This document shows, piece after piece, positions 9,191 through 17,742 of a stretch of 35,318 bases of DNA; the first letter of the stretch is position 1; each line of letters begins with the position of its first letter. The position numbers were made by a program, and so were the translations under genes. The stretch lies in NCBI GenBank assembly GCA_009602725.1, contig WELB01000221.1, positions 112,348 to 147,665 of the forward strand, read 5' to 3'. The notes below the pieces were generated by a model that did no database searches, was not told the DNA's origin, and worked only from the letters and a program-made list of their open reading frames with translations. Origin of the DNA: Spirogloea muscicola (lineage: Eukaryota; Streptophyta; Zygnematophyceae; Spirogloeales; Spirogloeaceae).

Positions 9191-12100
9191 TCACATCTCT
9201 ATGCGCATGCTCCCATTCTGCGACGAGATGAGCCGCGGGGGCACAACGACGTCTTCAAGGCACTGCACGACGTCACCGACCTGGAAGCCCGCCCATATCT
9301 GCAGCGTCATGCCACACTCGGAGCCCTTGCCGGCGACCTCGTCGACCTCAGCCTTCTCCCGCTTGAGGGTCTGGCACGAGCCTTCAAACACCGTCTCCCC
9401 ACTCCGCAGCACTTTGACCTTGGAGGATCTCTGTAACTTGCCCTCAGCCAGGCGGAGGCCAGCAATGATGGTGGCACCAACCTGTTCACGGCCACGCCCC
9501 TTGACCTCGAAAACCTGAGGGGAAAATTAGAATTTGATGACACAAGAAGCAGTGCTGGGGCTCAACATGGTCCTCACAAAACGTTTTGTGCAGGCAGGCA
9601 GTGTGCACATGGGATGAATTAGAACACTGCTGTCCCAGTGCCGTAGCTGATCCCAATCCTGGCCCAGTCCATTAGACATTGCATGACTTGGCTACTGCCA
9701 TGTATACCTGAAGGACCTCGGCCTGTCCAGCAACCCTGGATTCTTTGACGCCTGGAGCTCGCGCGACCAGAATCCCCCCAACTTCCTCAAGGAGGTGGTA
9801 TATCACCTTGTGAGACAGGATCTGCGTCACATCAATAAGCCGTAAGTGCGCCTGTCAGCAAGGAGAGTATTGTAGCCAGCTCATAAGAGATGCGAAGAAT
9901 TAACCTTAAATACCATCTACTGCTAATTTCCAATCATACCAGAATCTTCCTTCACCCAGTACAGCAATTTGATAGCTTTTGCATCGCAGTGATTACACCA
10001 CCTTGAGAACCTCACAACCTCCGTTGACCAGAGTTTAAGCAAGAGCGTTGTAAGCAGTGCAAGGGGTGGGGGCCCTGTGGAGACCGAGTTTCAAGCGTAG
10101 AGCAAGCAAGCTGTGGCTTACATCTACTCCTGCTCTTCGTGCCGCAGCATCAGCGGTGGACTTGACGTTGAAGGCAACAATCACCGCACCGCAAGCTTCG
10201 GCCAAGTCCACGTCCGATTGAGAGATGGCGCCCACACCCTCGTGCACTATGGAGACGTCCACCTAAGCATGAGGCAGCCCATGTCAGCATCAAGTTGGTC
10301 AGCTCACGGACCTTGCAGGGTCTGCAAGTCTTGCATGACGAGCATGACACTCTCTGTGTCATTTTCTGTGCTGGAATCATCTGCAATGATAGGTTGACCT
10401 AGACAAGGTTAGTGCAACAAAATCCTTACAATCATCTTGCAACTACTGCAATACAGGGCCGCCCATTTACATACTTTGAGATGTCAGATTCAGGCTTGAC
10501 AAAGTCAGCATAAGTATGCACTACAAGCTCTCGAAGCTTACAATCAGCAGTTACTTCTGCAAATAATCCACGCAGCCACCCTAGTGCAACCTTTTCTGCA
10601 AAGATCTATATTCGTTGCTCACCTGAGGGCTGCTAAGGCACTCAATGGCAGCACTCACGGCCTGCACTGTTCCCTTCACATCGGCTTTCACTATCACCGG
10701 CATCTGGACAGCAGAATGCCCACTATGTCCTACATCCTTCTCCAGCACACTCGTGCTACGTAGCTCCTCATCCTCAGTCAATCCTGACCTTCTCTTTGCG
10801 CCTTTCCTTGCAGCCGGCATGGCAGCCTCCTCCTCATTACCCTGTCCTCTGCTCACAATCCTCTGGTTGAGCTTGTGTATCCTGGCCTCTTCGGCCCTCC
10901 TCTGCCGGCCAGCACTGAGGCGCCGCGCCCTTCCCTTGTCGGCTACAACCAGGACCTCGTCGCCAGCTTCCGGAAGGCCCCGCAGGCCGTCAACTTCGGC
11001 TGGCATTGAGGGTCCTATACATCACACAAGTTCATCAGTCAGTAAGAGACTGTTTCTTTTGCTTGATGCACTCCTCCTTGAACAGCCTCTACATGGTAAC
11101 CTTCCTCTGAGGTCCTTCATTTGAATAGCAACCCTCAGAGCACCACCTTGGTATGCATTAGCAGTACACTACCGGCTCCACTGGCAGCTTCTGCGCTACT
11201 TACTCAGTGCTCATATGTCTTGCAGATTATAACCACACAAGCTACTAGGAAGGCAGAAACAACGAATGATGGGCTGAAAATGAGTGAAGTCCAATGTACT
11301 TAGAGCAGTATTGCAAGTCAAGACATTGGATGAGCAGTCCTACAGGTTTTGTAGCGGAGACAAACCTGCTGCGTCAATGGGGCGCCCAGCCTCGTCGCGG
11401 AGGGCGCGGACCCGTCCCCACTGAGCGCCAGCCACAATGAAGGTGCCCTTCTGCAGCAACCCATTATGCACAATAATTGTCGCAAGAGGGCCCTGGCCGC
11501 GGTCGACCCGGGCCTCCACCACGACGCCCTCGGCGTCGCCGGCGTCCCGGCCCCGCAGGTCCAGGAGCTCCGACTGCAGGAGCAGCGCCTCCTCGAGCTC
11601 CACCAAGCCTGCGCCGGTCCCTGCTGAAATCTCAACCACCTGGACGTCGCCGCCTGCGTCTTCCAGGGCGAGGCCCAGCTCGCTGAGCTGCCGCCGGACC
11701 CTGGCGGTGTCTGCTTGGGGCAGGTCGCACTTGGAGATGGCGACGACGATGGGCACGCCGGCCGCCTCGGCTAGGCGGGCCGCCTCCACCGTCTGGGGCA
11801 TGACACCGTCCTCGGCAGCGACCACGAGGACCACGATGTCGGTCAAGGCAGCTCCCCGCGCCCGCATTGCACTGCACGAGAAGGGGCAGAAGCACAAAGT
11901 CAGAGTCCTCCACGCTTCATGAAATATTTGGCTGCAAAACGAGAGGCCAGCATCGCAGGCACGGGCAGTCACAAATTCTCTTGGAAGGACCCAGATGTTT
12001 GGGATGAGCAGCACTGGCTAGCATATCGCGACAATATATACAGATATATGCGCAGAGAAAGGGGGTTCTGCTTTTATTACGGGACATCTACTTGGAAGCC

Positions 12101-13789
12101 TACTTATCATCAGATGTAGAAGATGGTGCTTGAGTAGCACACACCGCCACGAGCTAGAGAGCATCACTCAAGATTTGAGAGGTTTGACTCTGAACTGAAC
12201 CTGAATGCGGCATGTCCAGGAGTATCTAGGAATGTCAGCTCGGCCCCAGAGCGCAGGCTCACCCTGAACGCTCCAATGTGTTGCGTGATGCCGCCAGCCT
12301 CTCTGGTGACTCAAAAGCGGCAGCATTTGCAACGAATCAGCGGACTGAGAGCACTTGCTGGGTGATACTTGCAGCCAGCACAATTGTGCTGATAGCAGAA
12401 GAAGCTGGCGACTCTGGGAGCTCTCATAGCTCCTGATTAATCTGACATGGTGCATAAGTCCCGAACCACGAGTAAAACAGCTGCCGCAGATTTAACTGAG
12501 TTTGCCCAAGATGATACTATTTAATCAAGTTGGTCTGTCAGTATGGAGCTCAATCTACTCCTAAACCCCTGCTTTGAAGCCTACTTCTCGTGCTGCTGCA
12601 GATATCATGAGGAGGAGCATGGCAATTGAGCCCTCACAACCACTGTACTGCTGCCTAGCAGTCCTGCCAGAAGCTGAATGCTGCGCGACTAGCAGAGCTG
12701 CATTGATGAGCACCTGACAGCAACCGAGGTCGAACGCAGGGCGTCCAGGAGGGTGGTCTTGCCGTGGTCGACGTGGCCCATGACAGTGACAACTGCCGAC
12801 CTCGCAGGCCAGCTGCTCCGCTCCTCCTCAGAGGCCCTCACAGCAGAGCCTCCGTCGTAGCTCTTGTTCCGAACGAAGCGGACGGACCTGCCAAACTCCT
12901 GTTTGCCCGAGGTTAAGAAAACCCACGAGCTAAGTGATTGATTCTTAGAGTGCAAATAGTTATGGCTAACCTGTGCCAGCATCACGACACAGCTGTGCGG
13001 AGCAAACCCCCAGCGGCTGCAGAGGTAGCGGGCCGAGGCTGCTACCAGTGCGACGAGCTCGGCGGCGTCCGGGCTCAGGACCGCGTCCAGGGACGTGCCC
13101 AGCTCGCCGAGGGACGCCAGCGCGGCCTCCACGGCGTCGGCCTTCTCGCCCAGCAGCCGCGCCAGCTGCCGCATGGTCACCCGCTCCGGGATTTGCAGGT
13201 CCTGCACCTCGGGAGCGAGTCCATCAAGGGGGTCGATCAAGCAGCTATAGAATAATCAGCTGGGAGCTGATTTAGCAGAGTAATCGTGTTCAAATATATA
13301 ACCCTATTCCTCCCTCTCTGCACTCTCGCCCGATTCCATAGGTCCGTTTGGCAACAGTAGTACATGTACTGTCTTAACTGCCAAGGCCAAACATGTAATT
13401 TTTTCGATGTCAATGACAGTAACCTATATATCTGGTACCTTTCTGCTTTACCATCAGGTCAAGTCTCAAAGGGTTAAGCTTAAATTAGAGCGGGCGGGAC
13501 CTTGAGGGGCCGCGCCGCGGCGGCGGCCTCGACGGCCGGCACGTATGGCGCGTCGGCGGGCGCCGCCTTGGGGCTCCCTGAAGGCGGCCGCCGCTTCCGC
13601 ACCACCTGCTGGCCGCTCGGCCCGATCTTGGGCCTTCCGGCGGCAAATCGCCGCCGGCCGGCAATGGCGGCGACGGTCCCGGCGGCCTCTCGGCCGAGGC
13701 GACGATCCGCCGCCGCCGCCGCCNNNNNNNNNNNNNNNNNNNNNNNNNNNNNNNNNNNNNNNNNNCGCCAGCCGCCAAGGCGCAGCCAT
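9191..13789 (-). CDS. Translation initiation factor IF-2, mitochondrial type
   Basis: This GTPase delivers initiator tRNA to the small ribosomal subunit of an organelle. Exons on the minus strand are 13789-13501 (contains the gap), 13201-12971, 12898-12714, 12302-12201, 11871-11366, 11014-10623, 10262-10122, 9821-9708 and 9514-9191. Exons 2-9 sum to 1995 nt (664 aa plus stop) with consistent phases. Domain order: a basic Ala/Pro-rich leader; an IF2-N-like segment (T-M-R-Q-L-A-R-L-L); G1 G-H-V-D-H-G-K-T-T; switch [13 protein letters not shown]3 D-T-P-G-H; G4 S-K-C-D instead of N-K-C-D; domain II ([15 protein letters not shown]); domain III ([15 protein letters not shown]); and domain IV ending at the TGA at 9191. 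The A-M-R-A-R-G-A and Q-W-G-R motifs favour the mitochondrial over the plastid paralogue. No bacterial origin is implied; introns are abundant. Confidence 0.9.
13724..13765. other. Assembly gap (42 N) inside IF-2 exon 1
   Basis: Forty-two N bases are flanked by CGC/GCC-rich sequence. On the minus strand the upstream side begins ATG with M-A-A-P-W-R-L-A. The downstream side, read in the frame that splices into exon 2, continues [10 protein letters not shown]. With exactly 42 bases the two sides are out of frame; a length of 2 modulo 3 is needed. The true gap length is therefore not 42, if the ATG at 13789 is the start. Confidence 0.85.
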
Positions 13790-14005
13790 GGCCGCGACGC
13801 GGGGCCGCCGGCGGCGCCGCCTTCCGCGGCCGGCCCGGCTGCGGCGGCCAGGGCTGTCGACAGTGCTGAAGCGGCCCCAGCGGTAAGCTGACGGGCCGGG
13901 TTGCGTTAACGGGAAGCGTCCCGGTGGAGCCACCGTCAGACGCCCCCGTCAGCAGCCCTGACCGCGGTAAAACGAGCCCGGTTAACCAAGTCTTGAGAGC
14001 CAATT

Positions 14006-14128
14006 CACACTTGGTCGGCCGGTCGCAGATTAGGCTCGTCTTGGCTCGGCATTGGCAGGGTTCTGACCCCGGGCGTCCATAAGGCGCGCGACGCGTACCC
14101 CTCAGCTGCGGCCGACCGACCAAGTGTG
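14006..14128. repeat. Near-perfect 23-bp inverted repeat around a 77-bp loop
   Basis: The left arm 14006-14028 (cacacttggtcggccggtcg plus cag) pairs with the right arm 14106-14128, with 2 mismatches in 23. Similarity extends weakly outward on both sides. The element lies just upstream of the IF-2 start, on the side facing no recognised gene. It could be a small MITE or a cruciform-forming promoter element; no target-site duplication was confirmed. Confidence 0.6.
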
Positions 14129-14572
14129 ACTCGGCCCTTGAGTCGCCGTGCTGCTTTGGCCGTCTCCTGCTTTGTACTGTGACGGATTGCGCCAACCGAC
14201 GATCAGTAAGTAGCTAGCGGCTAGCGGAGATGTAACAGTGGATTCCAGCATTCACCAGACACAGAACGGAGGGCGCGCCGTGCACGCTACGCTGCTCGTC
14301 CTCGCCCGTTACGTTGGTGGAGAACCGGGGTAAGAGCCGGAGGCACGGGTCGCGGGTTAGACTCCCCGGCCGAGCGCTCGGTGCTGCCTCTCCATCTTCC
14401 GGTATCATCCGGCGATGGAGGTGTCCGGCATCATGCCAGTCTCCTCAAGGCGCGGCAAGCCATTGTAAAACAAACAATGCGGCTGCTGATATTAAAGAAT
14501 CGGATGTAACTGCCAGCTAGATGCATACAGGTGTTTATGACGGAGCCAAAGGCTAGGCAGACAGGGCGCCCT

Positions 14573-14833
14573 CAATACCCCCGTGTCAGCAGTAGGAAGT
14601 CAGATGAGCTAAGGGGAGGAAGAGCAACCCCGCTGCGCAGACCAGAGGCTGCTGCAAGGGCGCGACCAGCCCGGCGATGCAAAGCAATCGCCTGGGACCG
14701 CTGTAGGCACAAACAGACGCATTCGGTCGCAGGACACAAGACTCACAGGCACCGAGCCACCGGGAAGGCTGCACCCTGTTCCCGGCGCCGCTGGTCAGCT
14801 TGAGAGGCCAGCAGCGAAAGTAACGAGGAGCCA
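14573..14833 (-). mobile_element. LINE 3'-end fragment
   Basis: On the minus strand this matches the plus-strand fragment at 4690-5040. Shared features are S-L-L-A-S-Q-A-D-Q-R-R-R-E-Q-G-A, G-P-R-R and G-L-V-A-P-L-Q-Q-P-L, and a terminal tag seen on the plus strand as tcaatacccccgtgtcagca (14572-14591). It is immediately followed by an oppositely oriented LINE fragment at 14837, so the two form a head-to-head junction. Confidence 0.65.
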
Positions 14834-14836
14834 TAG

Positions 14837-15402
14837 GTGCGGTATCTGGACGTGGTCGCCACCCCCCCGGGGCAGTGGGCTCGTCTGCTCCTGGACGTGG
14901 TACTGATCGACGCGTATAAGGCTGGCGCACCCACGTCAACCGTGTCTGGCTGGGCCTCGTCTGCTCCTGGACGTGGTACTGATCGACGCATACAAGGCTG
15001 GCGCACCCACGTCAACCGTGTCTGGCTGGGCCACGTCCAGCGCGGAGCGCAAGAAGGAGCGGCACTACCAGGACCATCCCCGAGGGGACCATCTCTATCC
15101 GTGTGCCACGGATATCTACGGAGGCTACGGCGTAAAATTGTCCTCCCTGATCCAGCATCTGACCCGGCTGGTTGATGCGCGTCGTCGAAGTCGGGGGGGC
15201 AGCTTGGGCCACTCCAGCATTCCGCAGGCCTTAGTTGCTTACTAAAGAGTGCGGCTCTCGCTTAGTTTGCAGCGCTCGCAAGCATTGGCTCTTCATCAAC
15301 GTGCAGGGCGCGCTCTAAATCAGGCCTCCGGCTTTCGTGGCAGCGCTCGAGCTCCCCAAATTAGCTTGTCGGATTTGTTGTGCTCACCCGTGGGTACTGA
15401 TG
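14837..15402 (+). mobile_element. LINE ORF C-terminal fragment with internal duplication
   Basis: The plus strand encodes the C-terminal endonuclease-like and tail region. It has L-L-D-V-V-L-I-D-A-Y-K-A-G-A (equivalent to V-V-V-T-E-A-Y-K in the large copies), E-R-K-K-E-R-H-Y-Q-D-H-P-R-G-D-H, then C-A-T-D-I-Y-G-G-Y-G. After frame breaks it reads S-L-Q-R-S-Q-A-L-A-L-H and A-G-R-A-L near 15260-15320. It ends at the shared 3' tag gtgctcacccgtgggtactg (15380-15399). A 76-bp tandem duplication interrupts the early part. The element is 5'-truncated and broken. Confidence 0.7.
14881..15032 (+). repeat. 76-bp direct tandem duplication
   Basis: The unit 14881-14956 is repeated at 14957-15032 with about two substitutions (gcgtataagg against gcatacaagg). 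Because 76 is not a multiple of three, the duplication shifts the LINE reading frame. The near identity indicates a recent slippage or template-switching event. Confidence 0.85.
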
Positions 15403-15529
15403 TCACCTTAGGCATCTTAGTTTAGGTCTCCGCATTATGTAGCCCTGTTTAGTTTGCCCTACTCTGCCTGACCAATGTGTCGGCTTGAATTGGCCTCCAT
15501 TTCATTTCATGCGCCCCGCGTGTTCTCTC

Positions 15530-16400
15530 TCTTTGGGCTTGCCCATTCCTTTGGGCTGGCCTCTCCCAGCCAACAGTCAATCTGGCCGCCCTTTCTCTTC
15601 TTTGGGCTGACCTTACACAGCCCTCGCTCCCATTCGGAGTGCCACTTCTTCTGACACAGCCCATTGCCTTACATTGGACGAGCTGTTTCTTCGTCAGACC
15701 TTGTCCATCTTATTATGGCTGGCTTTTTACAGCCCTGGCCCTTTTTAGAAGAGCCACTTGTCCTTGCTCGTTTGCTTTGGGCTTTCATTCCCTTCGCTTT
15801 TCGAAGAATGGTGTGCCATCTTGCTCAACGGATAAAAACAGCTCCTCCAAAGACTGTGATGGCTGTGAGAGGCGAGCCCAAAAGAAGTGAACAAGGTTTA
15901 AGAGGGCCGAAGGCGCAAAAGATGCGAAACCCCTGAGGTCTTTGAATGGACGCTCAACAACGTTAAGTCAACAAGCGCAGATCGAAGGAATCGGAGGGTA
16001 GAAGCATTGCCCTGTCAAAAACCGGATGTACTAGCTTAAGGCGCGGCCTACTAGCAAGTGCATAGCAAACGCCTTGGAATGCTGCAGGTAGTTTGCAAGG
16101 CGCAAAAGGTAAGGGAGAGACATACACTAGAGGAGTACTGAGCAGGCATCCTTAGCAGTCTCTGCGCTGTTCAACTCCGTTGGGGAATATTTTCTGGCAC
16201 TTTCCGACCTTGTCCATAATATTCGAACCGGCGTCTCACAGCCCTCGCCCATACGAAAGAGCTGCCTCTCTGTGAACATTATTTAGTTGGGCTGGCTCTT
16301 CACAGCCGGCCCTTTCGGACCTTATTTTTTTTCTCAGGCTGGCCTTTCACTGGCATCGCCCTACTTTGAAAGAGCTGTTCTTTCACAATTCTCGCCCCTT
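15530..16400. repeat. Degenerate array of GGCTGGCC...CAGCC hairpin units
   Basis: At least seven related units occur at irregular 50-150 bp spacing. Examples are gggctggcctctcccagcc (about 15553), gggctgaccttacacagccc (about 15605), ggctggctttttacagccct (about 15718), tggctgtgagaggcgagccc (about 15860), gggctggctcttcacagccg (about 16290) and aggctggcctttcactggca (about 16336). Most are followed by a T/C-rich segment and a gagctg or gagccac box. No open frame of note crosses the block. I infer repeated insertion or tandem growth of LINE or SINE 3' ends. Confidence 0.6.
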
Positions 16401-16919
16401 CTCAATGAGCTGATAGACTGATTGGCGAGGCAGGACTGCCCCTTCACTTGTGCAAGTTGTTCTTCTACATCGGCCCATCGTAGATCTTTCTTCTTTCTTA
16501 CCACATAGTCTGCTAACCAGGCTTGGCCTCCGTTTGATTGTATGTGCACTGCATACTCCACACTACCGCATTGGCAGTGAGAGGCCAGCTCCAACGGAAC
16601 GAAGAAGTACACCAGAAAAGAGTGAGCTCTTCCAAGTAGCAGCCAAAGCGCGGCCTTGCCTGCAACTTCACTGCGTGATCCTGAATCGTTGGAAGGAGAT
16701 AAGTAGCCGGATGCGGAGTACCTGGGCAAGCAAGCCGAAAGAGAGTGGCTCTCTCGAAGGGGGCGAGGGCTGTGAACAGCCAGCCCAAAGAGGAAAGGGG
16801 CCGGAAGGGCCAGACGGTGCAGATTTCACGAGTTTATGCCCTTCATGACTCCTGCAAATGGACAAGCAATAACCTCTAGTCAGCAAGCGCAGATCGACTG
16901 ACTGATGGGCGTATAAGAA

Positions 16920-17480
16920 AGAGCTCGCCCATAGTAGAGAGGGGCTGGCAGAAGCCAGCCAAAAAAGAATGGACAAAATCCAAAGAGCTACAACAGGTGC
17001 CGAAAAGAAGGGAAACACACAGCTAGGCATCTAGACAACTAGACGTGACGAAATCACAGGAAGCTCAATACCCGCGGGTGAGCAACATCAGGTCAGAGTA
17101 GCTCGAAGCTGGAAAAGATGCAGGAGCACGGCCCGCGCGCGAGTGGACGGCATGAGCGAGGGAGCGTTGAAGCGACACGGAGAGCCGCATCCGAAAGACC
17201 TCGGCCAGGGAGCCGGCCCCGTTGAAGCCGGCCAGCCCCTATTCTCAATGGGCGAGCACTTCCCTGGCGGACTCGGCCGCCGCTCCATGGCCATGCCGGG
17301 CAAGCCGCTGGAGGAGATCCAGCCAACCGCTGCCATAAGCCCCGTGAACGTCTATGGCAAGGGCCGCGAACTTATCGCCTGGGGGTGATCTGCATACTTC
17401 CGCTCCTTGCCCCGGGCCGCCAAAGCGACCGCATGCCCAGCGGTCGCCGCCGACTTGGAGGGATTGGCGGAGTCGACACA
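16920..17480 (-). mobile_element. LINE 3' fragment with C-terminal ORF, 3' UTR and hairpin
   Basis: On the minus strand, 17440-17300 encodes the F-A-A-L-A-I-D-V-H-G-A-Y-G region. Then R-M-R-L-S-V-S-L-Q-R-S-L-A-H and the C-terminal L-L-T-R-G-Y tag occur near 17067. The 3' UTR follows and the hairpin ggggctggcagaagccagcc (16940-16959) marks its end. Bases 16920-17115 are nearly identical in inverse orientation to 1500-1692. The fragment's 5' end stops only about 30 bp from the TATA-like box of the cellulose synthase-like gene. Confidence 0.7.
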
Positions 17481-17506
17481 GTCGGCGGTAACCACATCCG
17501 CGATGA

Positions 17507-17514
17507 TATATAAG
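17507..17514 (+). promoter_or_regulatory. TATA-box candidate of the cellulose synthase-like gene
   Basis: TATATAAG sits 236 bp before the ATG at 17743, in a suitable position for a transcription start near 17540 and a 5' leader of about 200 bp. It lies just outside the preceding LINE fragment. This is a motif match only. Confidence 0.45.
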
Positions 17515-17657
17515 GGCGCGAACAAATTCCAATCAAATTGAATTCATCAACGGAGACTAGCAAATCCGCCACGTGTAAGCCCGCCTCCTGCTTTCCATTT
17601 CCCTTGTTCTGAAGCCGCCGATCAGCGCCATACAGTGGAGCGCCACTGCGGACTGCT

Positions 17658-17690
<33 letters not shown>
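17658..17690 (+). repeat. (GCG)11 trinucleotide repeat in the 5' leader
   Basis: Eleven perfect GCG units occur, followed by the imperfect acgcggcggcgcgcc. The run lies 53 bp before the ATG of the cellulose synthase-like gene and so is probably transcribed as 5' UTR. It should be length-polymorphic and could fold stably. Confidence 0.8.
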
Positions 17691-17691
<1 letters not shown>

Positions 17692-17742
17692 CGCGGCGGC
17701 GCGCCATCTTGCTGATCGGCTACTCTCGCGCGCGGGGCTGCC

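Noticed and set aside
9191-13789. IF-2 as a horizontally acquired bacterial gene
   Set aside because: Eight spliceosomal introns and mitochondrial-type motifs point to an ordinary nuclear gene for an organellar factor.
13485-14195. Long overlapping open frames on both strands across the N gap
   Set aside because: They exist because the region is GC-rich and the N run has no stops. Only the frame that joins IF-2 exon 2 in phase is supported.
14314-14380. tRNA-like T-arm (cgggttagactccccgg)
   Set aside because: The T-loop lacks the TTC core and no acceptor or anticodon arm can be folded around it.
15530-16400. CRISPR-like array
   Set aside because: Repeats are degenerate, irregularly spaced, in both orientations, and the setting is a eukaryotic chromosome.
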